The notes under the pieces: model-generated
Database searches by the model: none
Told to the model about the DNA's origin: nothing
The model's input: the letters and a program-made list of their open reading frames with translations, nothing else
Made by a program: the position numbers and the translations under genes
In this document: positions 52,155 through 64,000 of the stretch, one piece after another
Numbering within the stretch: the stretch's first letter is position 1
Layout of the letters: every line of letters starts with the position of its first letter
Assembly (NCBI GenBank): GCA_002898275.1
Contig: BEIQ01000001.1
Coordinates: 675,899 to 739,898 of the forward strand
DNA length: 64,000 nucleotides
From: a bacterium HR40
Lineage (GTDB): Bacteria > Pseudomonadota > Alphaproteobacteria > Geminicoccales > Geminicoccaceae
Direction: 5' to 3'

Positions 52155-53272
52155 ATGCAGCTCGCGATCGAACGTTCCACTCTTTTGAAGAGCCTCGCCC
52201 ACATCCAGAACGTCGTCGAGCGCCGGACGACCATTCCGATCCTCGGCAATGTCAAGCTGGAGGCGGGAAAGGGGGAGCTCCGGTTGACCGCGACCGATCT
52301 CGATCTCGAGCTCGCGATCCGCGAGCCGGCCGCGGTGACCGAACCGGGCACCACCACGGTCGCCGCCCACACCCTCTTCGAGATCGTGCGCAAGCTCCCC
52401 GAGGGCTGCGAGGTCACGTTGTCCTGCGGTGCTGGCGCCAACGAGCTCACCCTGCGGGCCGCCCGCTCGCGCTTCGAGCTGCCCACCCTCCCGGCCGACG
52501 AATTCCCTGCGCTCGGCGAGGACGAGCTACCGGTGGCGTTCGCGTTGCCGGCGCCCCTGCTGCAGCGGCTGATCGACAAAGTGCGCTTCGCCATGTCGAC
52601 CGAGGAGACCCGCTATTACCTGAACGGTATCCATTTTCACGTCCTGCGGCAGCGGGGCGGAGGCCTTTTGCGGGCGGTCGCCACCGACGGCCATAGGCTC
52701 GCGCGGATCGAAGCCGAGCTACCGGCAGGAGCCGACGGTCTGCCGCCGATCATCGTGCCGCGCAAGACGGTGGGGGAGATGCGCAAGCTCGTCGACGGGC
52801 GGGAGGGGAACGTGGACGTCGAGGTGTCGACCTCGCGCATCCGGCTCGAGGTCGACGGGAGCGTGCTCACCTCGCGTCTGATCGACGGCCAGTTCCCCGA
52901 CTACGAGCGAGTCATTCCCAAGTCCGCCGAGCGAGTGGCGGTGCTGGAAACCCGACCGTTCGCGCAAGCCGTCGACCGCGTGAGCACCATATCCACCGAG
53001 CGCATGCGCGCTGTGAAGTTGAGCTTCGCCAACGGGCAAGTCGTACTTTCGTCGATCAGTCCAGAGAGCGGGCGGGCAAGCGACGAGCTCGATGTCGAAT
53101 ACAGCGGCGAGCCACTCGAAATTGGCTTCAACGCGCGCTATATCCTCGACATGCTGGACGAGATCGACGGCGAACAGGTGCGCTTCGAGATGACCTCCGC
53201 TGCGGCGCCCACCGTGGTGCGGGATCCCGCAGATCCTGGCGTCCTGTTCGTGCTCATGCCCATGCGGGTTTG

Positions 53273-53273
<1 letters not shown>
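52155..53273 (+). CDS. dnaN: DNA polymerase III sliding clamp, beta subunit
   Basis: DnaN (372 residues) forms the dimeric clamp that tethers polymerase III. MQLAIERSTLLKSLAHIQNVVERRTTIPILGNV is the conserved start; YYLNGIHFH, AVATDGHRLA, LIDGQFPDYERVIP and the C-terminal PTVVRDP and VLFVLMPMRV follow in the expected order of three clamp repeats. Its stop overlaps the recF start (TGATG). Confidence 0.97.
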
Positions 53274-56828
<3,555 letters not shown>

Positions 56829-56853
56829 ACCCTTCGCGGGCGCGCCGGTGTCG

Positions 56854-56871
56854 GCGACGACCAGTCGTCGC
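56854..56871. terminator. Hairpin between convergent gyrB and opgH
   Basis: GCGACGA and TCGTCGC form a perfect 7-bp stem with a CCAG loop directly at the end of opgH and 25 bp after gyrB. There is no T-tract. It may act in either direction. Confidence 0.4.
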
Positions 56872-59277
56872 TCAGGCCGCGTCGACCCAAGGTAGGACTG
56901 GCGAGGACGACGGTTCCACGCCAGCTGGCGGCTCGGGAAGGCCCGGCACGTCCTCGGTCCTCATATGGGCCCAGAGTTCGACGTGGGCGCGCTCGAGCAG
57001 CGCCGGATCGCCGAGCAGCAGCAGGCGCTCCTGGCGATCGAGGAGCTCGGGCCCGAGCATCGCCGCCTTGCGCACCAGCCGGTCGGCGAGCGCGGGATCG
57101 GCCACGGGGGCTTCGCCGCTCCAGGCGAGGAGCTCGAGATGGCGTTGCAGACGCAACGGTTCGACGAGGGTCGCGCGCAGCAGCTCTTCGGGCTGCGCCA
57201 CCGACGCGTCGGCGAGCAGCTCGGCTGTGCGCTGCAAGACCGACGGAGGCGTGCGATCGGTCGGGGTCAGCAGGAGCCCGCGTGCTGCCAAGGCATCGCC
57301 CCAACGCAGGTCAGCCGAGACGATCGCGAGGGGAAGAGCCAAGACGAGGCCAGCGAGGACCGGCGAGAACCACAGCGCAATGAAGGGATCGAAGGCCAGC
57401 GCGGCTCCGGTCGCCATCGCTCCCATCGCCGTCGGCCACAGGAAATGCCGCACCAGGTCGGCGAAGGCATCGTCCGAAACCGTGCGCCGCTGGGGCTTCC
57501 AGTCGACCGCGGCGCCAAAGAGAATGGAGGCCACGTAGCCGGTGTGGAAGAGCATCATCACCGGCGCCAGCAGAGCCGAGAACAGGGTTTCGAGGAGCGC
57601 CGAGGCCACCAGTTGCCAGCCACCCCCCCAAGTCCGCCGCGCCGTCGGATCGAGGAGAGTGGCGAGGAGCGCGAGGATGCGCGGCACGAAGAGCAGGGAC
57701 AGGGTGAAGACGAAGAGGACGAGGGTTTCGGTCGCTACCGACCGTGGCAGCAGGGCAAAGCCCAGACCCGGATCGAAATAGACGGCTGGCAGCCCTTCCC
57801 GCAGCCAGGCCTGCGCCGCGGCCAGAAGCAAGAACAGCAGCCACAATGGCGAGGCGAGGTACGACATGATGCCGATCGCCAGGTGCAGCCGGCTCACCGG
57901 ATGCAAATCGCGGGCGAGCAGCACCCGCAGGTGCTGGAGATTGCCCTGGCACCAGCGCCGGTCCCGACGCAGGAACTGCTCCAAGGTGGCGGGAGGTTCC
58001 TCGTAGGAGCCCTCGAGGTCCCAAGCGATGCGTACCTTGAAGCCGGCGCGCCGCATGAGCGCCGCCTCGACGAAGTCGTGACTGAGGATCTGGCCACCCA
58101 GGGGCGGGCGGCCGGGCAGTTCGGGCAGACCGCAGTGGCGCAAGAACGCCTGGGTGCGGATGATGGCGTTATGACCCCAGTAGTTGCCCTCGTCCATGGC
58201 CCAAAAGGCAGTCCCGGCGGCCGCGAGCCGCCCATAGAGGGCACCGGCATACTGCAGACTGCGGGCGAAGGGGGTGCGGCCGCGCACCAGCATGGGTGGC
58301 GCCTGCAGGAGACCGAGGCGGGGGTCCGAATCCATCTCCGCGATCAGCCGCTCGATGGCCGCGGCGGTCATCAGACTGTCGGCGTCGAGCACCAGGAAAT
58401 AGGCGTAGCGGCTGCCGTGCCGGACGAGGAAGTCCTCGATGTTGCCGGTCTTGCGGCCGAGGTTGCGAGCCCGTCGGCGGTAGGCGAGGCGCTCGCCGCC
58501 TGGCACTCGGGTGCGCAATCGCTCGAAGCGCTCGATCTCGACCAGCCACAGGTCGGGATCGGTGGTGTCGCTCAGCACATAGAGATCGACCCGCTCGGCC
58601 ACTGGCGAACAGGCGAGGTCCCGCCAGATGGCCTCGATGCCGGCGAACACTCGGGCGCTGTCCTCGTTGTAGACCGGGACGAGAAGGGCGAGACGCGGCC
58701 CCGCGGGTGAGGGCAGGGGGTGGCTTTTCGGTCGGAAGCGGGCGAAGAGCAGGGTGAAGAAGCCAGCGGTCAATGTCCAGAAGGACTGCGACAGCCACAG
58801 GGCGAGGACGGCGAAGACGAGGATATGGGCGGCGTCGAGCGGTGACAGGCCGTCGACCCCGAGGATGGCGGAAAACTGCGCCGTCGACCAGACGCTGGTG
58901 GCCAGCACCGCGGCGAGCAGGGCGAGGCGGCGCGGCTGGGGCCCGGAGCGCTCGCGTCCGCGCCGCTTGAGCAGGCTGCGCGGGGTGACAAGGGGCAAGG
59001 GCTGGCGCCGGATGCGACGGATCGCCGGTGGCGTTTTCAGCGCCGGGCTGGCGGCAAGAGTCCGTCGCAGCTCGGTGATGAGGGCCGCCGTCGCCTCCTG
59101 GCGCGACTCGGGCTGCAGAGTCTGTCGCACCCGCGCGAGGGAAGAGCGCAACAACAGTTCCGCCGTGGGAACGGCGATCCGCGCATGCTCGAGATAGCAC
59201 CGCGCGCGTGCTACCGCGGCTTGCCAGATCCGTTCTTCCATCGAGCCGGTGGTGCGCCCGCCCGCCTCGACCTGCAT
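56872..59277 (-). CDS. opgH: Periplasmic glucan glucosyltransferase OpgH (MdoH)
   Basis: OpgH (801 residues) is the inner-membrane family 2 glycosyltransferase that makes beta-1,2-glucan backbone from UDP-glucose. Visible are two N-terminal membrane helices, LLVPVYNEDSARVFAGIEAI, the metal site VLDADSLM, LSHDFVEAALMRRAG, and FLRRDRRWCQGNLQHLRVL, then several membrane helices and a cytoplasmic tail. ATG 59277 is preferred over 59310 for its GGGAGGAGG site. It follows opgG by 57 bp. Confidence 0.95.
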   Translation of the reverse strand: MQVEAGGRTTGSMEERIWQAAVARARCYLEHARIAVPTAELLLRSSLARVRQTLQPESRQEATAALITELRRTLAASPALKTPPAIRRIRRQPLPLVTPRSLLKRRGRERSGPQPRRLALLAAVLATSVWSTAQFSAILGVDGLSPLDAAHILVFAVLALWLSQSFWTLTAGFFTLLFARFRPKSHPLPSPAGPRLALLVPVYNEDSARVFAGIEAIWRDLACSPVAERVDLYVLSDTTDPDLWLVEIERFERLRTRVPGGERLAYRRRARNLGRKTGNIEDFLVRHGSRYAYFLVLDADSLMTAAAIERLIAEMDSDPRLGLLQAPPMLVRGRTPFARSLQYAGALYGRLAAAGTAFWAMDEGNYWGHNAIIRTQAFLRHCGLPELPGRPPLGGQILSHDFVEAALMRRAGFKVRIAWDLEGSYEEPPATLEQFLRRDRRWCQGNLQHLRVLLARDLHPVSRLHLAIGIMSYLASPLWLLFLLLAAAQAWLREGLPAVYFDPGLGFALLPRSVATETLVLFVFTLSLLFVPRILALLATLLDPTARRTWGGGWQLVASALLETLFSALLAPVMMLFHTGYVASILFGAAVDWKPQRRTVSDDAFADLVRHFLWPTAMGAMATGAALAFDPFIALWFSPVLAGLVLALPLAIVSADLRWGDALAARGLLLTPTDRTPPSVLQRTAELLADASVAQPEELLRATLVEPLRLQRHLELLAWSGEAPVADPALADRLVRKAAMLGPELLDRQERLLLLGDPALLERAHVELWAHMRTEDVPGLPEPPAGVEPSSSPVLPWVDAA

Positions 59278-59334
59278 GGACGCCTCCTCCCGCGATCCTC
59301 GCCCCGCCATCGCGGCCCTGAAATGGGTTTCTCG

Positions 59335-60846
59335 TCAGAGCGCGTCGAGACGTCCAAGCCAGGTTTCGGAGATCGCGCGTCCCTGTTGCCGCAGTGCACA
59401 ACGCAGTTCGATCGGTCCGCTACCTGCTGCCTCGACCAGGAACGACACCCGCAGGCCCGCTGGCGAGTCGAGCGGCCAGGAGCGGATGCCCGAGGCCTCG
59501 CCGCCGTTCACCCCGACCTCGAGCTCCAGCAAGGCATCGCCGACTACCGCGGGCTCGAAGTCGATCTCGACGGCCGTACGCTGGGGCAGGACTTGGCCAT
59601 CGGCACTGCGCGCGCGCCCGACGCGCGTCTCCCGCACCCGCAAGAGCCCGGCTGCAGGCGTGGCATCGAGGCTCCACCGTAGACGCCAGGCCGCGACGAG
59701 CGGTTTCTGCGGCTCGGGTAGGTTTTCGGGCTCCCAGAAGACGACGATGTTGGAGAAGCCCGGATTGTCGACGGGGATCTCGACGAGGTGCAGGCTGCCC
59801 CGCCCCCACGGATGGAGGGGTTCGACCCAGAGGTCGGGGCTGCGCTCGTAGCGCGCTACCGGATCGCCGTAGGCCGCAGGGTCGCGGATCCGCTGCACCA
59901 GTCCGAATCCGCGCGGATTGTCGTCGCGGAAGACGCTCAGGCGCGCGGCGCGCGGATTGGCGAGAGCGCGCCACACGCGTTCGCCGTCACCGCGATGGAT
60001 GACGAGCCCGGCACAGTCATGGATGCGCGGCCGCACTTCTGCCTCAGCCGGCGGATCCTGGGGCCCGTAGAGGAACATGCCGCCGATCGGGGCGAGGCCG
60101 ATCTGCCGCCCACTCTCGCGCAGGAACAGTACCGCCCTCACTTCGACCACGGTTTCGATCCCCGCTCGCAGCGAGAAGGCATAGGCGCCAGCCAGGCTCG
60201 GTCCGTCGAGCAGGGCGAAAATCGGCAACTCGCGGCGCACCGGATCGGGCTGCCCGATCCGGTACTCGACAAAGGCCGGGAACTCCTCGCCGCGGCCACT
60301 CGAGGTGTCGACCGCCACGCCGCGGGCGGTCGGTCCGATGACGCCGTCACGGCAGGTGCCGCGGATGAGGCTCGCGCGTCCAAAGCGCAGGAACTCGTCG
60401 AGAGCGGGTGGGCGGTTCAGGGGAAAGAACAGCGCAATGCCCCCAAAGCCGGTATCGAGTGGGAGCCCTGGCGGGTAGACCAAATCCGGCTCATCGAACA
60501 TGCCGGGTCGAAATGCCACAGGGTACAAAGCCGAGCCGCGCAACAGCCGTACCGGCACCGCTGCCGGCGGTGGTCCGCCCGGTGGTAGCGGGGCGAGGAC
60601 GTAGCCGGCGCCGAGATCGCGCAGATGTTGCGGTCGCACCCTGGCCCGCCGATGGATCGCCGCGGGCAGCTCGGCCGGCAACTGGGCCGGAGCGGATGGC
60701 GGCGCATAGGGTGCGGCGGCACGCGCGCGAGCCTCCTCGATGAGGGCGGCAAAACCTGGCTCGCGCGCCGGCGACTCGAGCGCCCATGCGCGCAGCGGCA
60801 ACGCCGGTACCAGCGACAGGCCGGCCAGCAGGTGACGTCTTTTCAT
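59335..60846 (-). CDS. opgG: Periplasmic glucan biosynthesis protein OpgG (MdoG)
   Basis: OpgG (503 residues) works in the periplasm on the glucan chain. The N terminus MKRRHLLAGLSLVPALPLRAWA is a signal peptide with a twin-Arg. IGGMFLYGPQD, IHDCAGLVIHRGDGERVWRALANPRA and VEIPVDNPGFSNIVVFWEP are hallmarks of the OpgG/OpgD family. Context with opgH supports osmoregulated periplasmic glucan synthesis. Confidence 0.95.
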   Translation of the reverse strand: MKRRHLLAGLSLVPALPLRAWALESPAREPGFAALIEEARARAAAPYAPPSAPAQLPAELPAAIHRRARVRPQHLRDLGAGYVLAPLPPGGPPPAAVPVRLLRGSALYPVAFRPGMFDEPDLVYPPGLPLDTGFGGIALFFPLNRPPALDEFLRFGRASLIRGTCRDGVIGPTARGVAVDTSSGRGEEFPAFVEYRIGQPDPVRRELPIFALLDGPSLAGAYAFSLRAGIETVVEVRAVLFLRESGRQIGLAPIGGMFLYGPQDPPAEAEVRPRIHDCAGLVIHRGDGERVWRALANPRAARLSVFRDDNPRGFGLVQRIRDPAAYGDPVARYERSPDLWVEPLHPWGRGSLHLVEIPVDNPGFSNIVVFWEPENLPEPQKPLVAAWRLRWSLDATPAAGLLRVRETRVGRARSADGQVLPQRTAVEIDFEPAVVGDALLELEVGVNGGEASGIRSWPLDSPAGLRVSFLVEAAGSGPIELRCALRQQGRAISETWLGRLDAL

Positions 60847-60921
60847 GTTGTCGTTTCCACAATCGCGGCGAGGGCGAGGAAACCGAGCGGGGGCCGAGAA
60901 CCGGACGGACGGCGGGGTCCC

Positions 60922-63249
60922 TCATTCGGCGGCGGCGCGTCGCCTCTCCGGTGGCTCGCGCGCCGCGTCGTGGGCGGCGATCGCGGCGATATTGAGCATC
61001 TCCGATACGGTGGCGTTCATCGGCAGGATCTGCACGGGCCGCGACAGGCCGAGCAGCAGTGGCCCGATCACCGTGCCGCCGCCCAGCTGCTGGAGCAATT
61101 TCGACGAGATGTGGGCGGAGTGCAGCGCCGGCATGATCAGGACGTTCGCCGGTCCCGACAGTCGGCAGAACGGGTAGTAGCGGCGCATCAGCTCGAAATC
61201 GAGGGCGACATCGGCCGCCATCTCGCCATCGTATTCGAAATCGACCACCCGCCGGTCGAGCTCGGCTACCACATCCCGTACCCGCGCTGCCTTGGACACC
61301 GGCGGGTTGCCGAAGGTGGCAAAGGACAGCAGCGCCACTCGTGGCGTGTACCCCATGGAACGGGCGAACTGGGCGGTCTGGATGGCGATATCGGCGAGCT
61401 CCTCCGGGGTCGGCAGCTCGTGCACCATGGTGTCGGCAATGAACACCGTGCGCCCGCGGGCCACCATCACGGTCACTCCCATGAGCCGACGCCCTGGCTC
61501 GGGATCGAGGACCTTGCAGATATCGTCGAGGACGGTGACGTAGTTGCGGGTGAGCCCGGTCACCATCGCGTCGGCGTGCCCGTGCGCCACCATGAGCGCG
61601 CCGAAGACATTGCGATCGAGATTGACGAGCCGTTGGCAGTCCCGGAACAGCATGCCGTTGCGCTGCTGGCGACGGTACAAGTATTCAGCGTAGAGCTGGT
61701 TGTAGCGCGACAGACGAGCGTTGTGAATCTCGATACCGTCGAGCGAGCCGAGTCCCATGGTACGGGCCGTCTCGGCGATGCGTTCTTCGCGGCCGATCAA
61801 CACCGGCGTCCCGAGACCGCCGTTCTTCCAGGCGAGCGCCGCGCTGATGCTCTTGGCTTCCTCGCCTTCGGCGAACACCACCCGCCTGGGGTTGGCGCGC
61901 ACCCGGTCGATGATGAGCTGCATGCGGCTTGCCGTCGGATCGAGCCGCGAGCGGAGCTCGCGCCGGTAGCGCTCGAGATCGACGATCGGCCGACGTGCGA
62001 CACCCGTCGCCATGGCCGCCTCGGCCACCGCTGGCGGCACGTGGGTGATGAGGCGCGGGTCGAAGGGGGTGGGGATCAGATAGTCCGGACCGTAGCGCAG
62101 AGTGGCACCGCGATAGGCGGCCGACACTTCGTCCGGTACCTCCTCGCGTGCCAAAGCGGCGAGCGCGTGCACGGCGGCGATCTTCATCGCCTCGTTGATG
62201 GTCGAGGCACGCACGTCGAGGGCACCGCGAAAGATGTAGGGAAACCCGAGGACGTTGTTGACCTGGTTGGGATAGTCGGAGCGACCGGTGGCAATGATGA
62301 CATCGCCACGCACCGCCTTCGCCTCCGCCGGTGTGATCTCCGGGTCGGGATTGGCCATGGCGAAGATGATGGGGTTTTTCGCCATGCTCCGCACCATCTC
62401 CGGAGTGAAGGCGCCCTTCGCCGACAAACCGAAGAGCACATCGGCGCCGCGCACCGCTTCCTCGAGCGTTCTCAGGCTGGTGTCGACGGCGTGCGCCGAC
62501 TTCCATTGGTTCATCCCCTGTTCGCGCCCGCGGTAGATGACACCCCGCGTGTCGCACAGGATCACATGGTCATGCGGCACCCCCATGGCCTTGAGCAGCT
62601 CGGCACAGGCGATGCCCGCGGCACCTGCGCCGTTGATGACGATCCGCACCGACCGCAGCGAGCGGCCGGTGATATCGAGGGCATTGAGCAAGCCGGCTGC
62701 CGCGATGATCGCCGTCCCGTGCTGGTCGTCATGGAAGACGGGAATGTCGCAGAGCTCGCGCAGCCGCTGCTCGATGATGAAACATTCGGGGGCGCGAATG
62801 TCCTCGAGATTGATGCCGCCAAAGGTCGGGGCGATGAGCGACACGCACTGGACGAAGGCGTCGACGTCTTCCGTCGCCACCTCGAGGTCGATACCGTCGA
62901 TGTCGGCGAAGCGTTTGAAGAGGACCGCCTTGCCCTCCATCACCGGCTTGGCGCCGAGGGGGCCGAGATTGCCGAGTCCCAGAACTGCGGTGCCGTTGGA
63001 AATCACCGCCACGAGATTGGCCTTGGCGGTGTAGTCGTAGACCCGGCTGGGATCGCGCGCGATCTCGAGACAGGGGTAGGCGACACCCGGCGAATAGGCC
63101 AGCGACAAGTCGCGTTGCGTACCGAGGGGCTTGGTCGCCACCACCTCGATCTTGCCTGGCTTGCCGCGGGCATGCAGTTCGAGCGCCTCTTCCGGCGTGA
63201 TCTGCAGTCGCGGCTCGCTGCGGATGCCCTCGTCGAATTGGCCGGCCAT
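60922..63249 (-). CDS. maeB: NADP-dependent malic enzyme with phosphotransacetylase-like domain
   Basis: MaeB (775 residues) converts malate to pyruvate and CO2 with NADP. The malic-enzyme part (1 to about 430) has AYSPGVAYPCLEIA, GLGNLGPLGAKPVMEGKAVLFK, IPVFHDDQHGTAI and VINGAGAAGIACAELL. The C-terminal part (about 440-765) resembles phosphate acetyltransferase (VVFAEGEEAKSISAALAW, NVLIMPALHSAHISSKLLQQLGG); in known fusions it lacks catalysis and regulates. GGAGGGAGC precedes ATG 63249. Confidence 0.96.
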   Translation of the reverse strand: MAGQFDEGIRSEPRLQITPEEALELHARGKPGKIEVVATKPLGTQRDLSLAYSPGVAYPCLEIARDPSRVYDYTAKANLVAVISNGTAVLGLGNLGPLGAKPVMEGKAVLFKRFADIDGIDLEVATEDVDAFVQCVSLIAPTFGGINLEDIRAPECFIIEQRLRELCDIPVFHDDQHGTAIIAAAGLLNALDITGRSLRSVRIVINGAGAAGIACAELLKAMGVPHDHVILCDTRGVIYRGREQGMNQWKSAHAVDTSLRTLEEAVRGADVLFGLSAKGAFTPEMVRSMAKNPIIFAMANPDPEITPAEAKAVRGDVIIATGRSDYPNQVNNVLGFPYIFRGALDVRASTINEAMKIAAVHALAALAREEVPDEVSAAYRGATLRYGPDYLIPTPFDPRLITHVPPAVAEAAMATGVARRPIVDLERYRRELRSRLDPTASRMQLIIDRVRANPRRVVFAEGEEAKSISAALAWKNGGLGTPVLIGREERIAETARTMGLGSLDGIEIHNARLSRYNQLYAEYLYRRQQRNGMLFRDCQRLVNLDRNVFGALMVAHGHADAMVTGLTRNYVTVLDDICKVLDPEPGRRLMGVTVMVARGRTVFIADTMVHELPTPEELADIAIQTAQFARSMGYTPRVALLSFATFGNPPVSKAARVRDVVAELDRRVVDFEYDGEMAADVALDFELMRRYYPFCRLSGPANVLIMPALHSAHISSKLLQQLGGGTVIGPLLLGLSRPVQILPMNATVSEMLNIAAIAAHDAAREPPERRRAAAE

Positions 63250-63358
63250 GCTCCCTCCGCCGGATTCCGACGCCTTACCGCCCGAAGTCGCACCGCGGTT
63301 CATACGCCCGCTCGCGCCATGGCCGCAAGCCCGGGCAGGCGGCTTCGCTGCGCCCATC

Positions 63359-63907
63359 CTACGGCAGGGCGTCGCGGATCCACGTCCACGCCTCTCGCTC
63401 CGCCTCCCCTGCCGTCTTGTCGACGAGCGGAGCGAGGGCCGCGATCGCCTCGCGGATCTGCTCTGCCGGCAGCAGGTGGCGACGGGACAGCAAAATACAG
63501 GCCTCGATCACCGCATGGCGAGCCCGATTGAAACCATCGAACGGCGCATGCACGGCGGCGTGCACCACGCGGAAGCGAAACCTCGGTCGGGTAGGATCCT
63601 CGACGATGTCCACCAGCTCCAGCTCTTCATGAGCGAGCGCGGCCTCGAGCCGGAACCCGCGCACACGCTCTGCGGGCAAGAGCGGCCAATGACTGCGGCG
63701 GTGGGTGATGAGGCCGGCGAAGATCCGAACGTCCTGCACATAGTTCACGCAAGCCACAGCGTCGCGCCGCAGATTGGCGAGGGTCGTCGAAGGATGGAAG
63801 GGCGCGAGAATGCGCCTTTCGCCCTCGACGATCACCCCGAGCGGGGCGAGATGGGGTCGACCGTCGGCGGCGAGAGTGGCGACGATGCTCTCGCGGATCA
63901 AAGGCAT
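63359..63907 (-). CDS. DUF447-family flavin-reductase-like protein
   Basis: This 182-residue protein begins IRESIVATLAADGRPHLAPL with GVI following, and has LAPFHPSTTLANLRRDAVACVNYVQDVRIFAGLI. This is the split-barrel FMN-binding pattern of DUF447 (COG2457). As I recall, members recur in tetrahydromethanopterin-linked C1 gene islands of methylotrophs and in methanogens. No other C1 gene is inside the window. GGGAGAG precedes the ATG, and an open frame ends 2 bp upstream. Confidence 0.78.
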   Translation of the reverse strand: MPLIRESIVATLAADGRPHLAPLGVIVEGERRILAPFHPSTTLANLRRDAVACVNYVQDVRIFAGLITHRRSHWPLLPAERVRGFRLEAALAHEELELVDIVEDPTRPRFRFRVVHAAVHAPFDGFNRARHAVIEACILLSRRHLLPAEQIREAIAALAPLVDKTAGEAEREAWTWIRDALP

Positions 63908-63909
63908 CT

Positions 63910-64000
63910 TCAGCTCTCCCTGCCGCGTCCGCTCTGCACCGTCGGACCCGCGGGGGCAAAATGGCTACGATCGGCGGAAGGCTGAGGATCCACCGCGCAG
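63910..64000 (-). CDS. Possible C-terminal end of a gene upstream of the DUF447 gene
   Basis: One minus-strand frame is open from the right edge to a TGA two bases before the DUF447 start, reading DPQPSADRSHFAPAGPTVQS and ending GRGRES. Close spacing suggests an operon. Too little is visible to identify a family, and chance openness is possible at this GC content. Confidence 0.3.
   Translation of the reverse strand, partial: CAVDPQPSADRSHFAPAGPTVQSGRGRES

Overview
This GC-rich window looks like chromosome from a flagellated alphaproteobacterium, probably outside the well-studied rhizobia. Evidence for this: (1) the core orders rpsT-dnaA-dnaN-recF-gyrB and DUF177-plsX-fabH-ihfA-merR; (2) a mitofilin-like (Mic60) gene inside a hemC-hemD-mic60-hemY operon; (3) a perfect CtrA box (TTAA-N7-TTAAC) before a flagellar operon; (4) a Rieske subunit AioB of the disulfide-lacking type known from Rhizobium NT-26. 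Assignments come from reading translated sequence; no database search was run.

Layout. 1-3.4 kb (minus strand): glucokinase and phosphofructokinase, then csrA-purE-purK. 3.4-7.4 kb: flgB-flgC-fliE-fliQ-fliR-flhB, behind a CtrA box and a sigma-54-like element and interrupted by 585 bp with no intact gene. 7.4-19.8 kb: single housekeeping and accessory genes (LapG-like protease, idi, wrbA, a YaeI-like phosphoesterase, clpS-clpA, phhB, an acetylpolyamine amidohydrolase-like enzyme, an ornithine cyclodeaminase-family enzyme). 19.8-25.4 kb: tRNA-Glu; a MarR regulator divergent from a translationally coupled set of a NicX-like dioxygenase, an alpha/beta hydrolase and an acyl-CoA dehydrogenase-like flavoprotein; tRNA-fMet; an EamA transporter; and a frameshifted RraA/HMG-aldolase pseudogene. 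25.4-29 kb: PHA synthase and an ECF sigma/anti-sigma pair. 28.8-34.9 kb: tsaD and the heme/Mic60 operon.

35-42 kb is the most distinctive accessory block: a complete arsenite-sensing and oxidation module, aioX-aioS-aioR-aioB-aioA. A consensus -24/-12 promoter lies between the sigma-54 activator gene aioR and the oxidase genes aioBA. Periplasmic AioX would bind arsenite, AioS would phosphorylate AioR, and AioR with sigma-54 would switch on the molybdenum/Rieske oxidase. No cytochrome c or molybdenum-cofactor gene follows, unlike the arrangement I recall from characterised clusters.

42-64 kb: an M28 peptidase overlapping a Ser/Cys-type proline racemase-family gene, a FadL-type porin, the lipid/IHF operon, tRNA-Val, rpsT, the dnaA-dnaN-recF-gyrB replication block, the periplasmic glucan genes opgG-opgH, a malic enzyme with a phosphotransacetylase-like tail, and a DUF447 protein at the right edge. 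No CRISPR array, rRNA operon, insertion sequence or prophage was seen. Several gaps of 300-900 bp hold no gene I can recognise.
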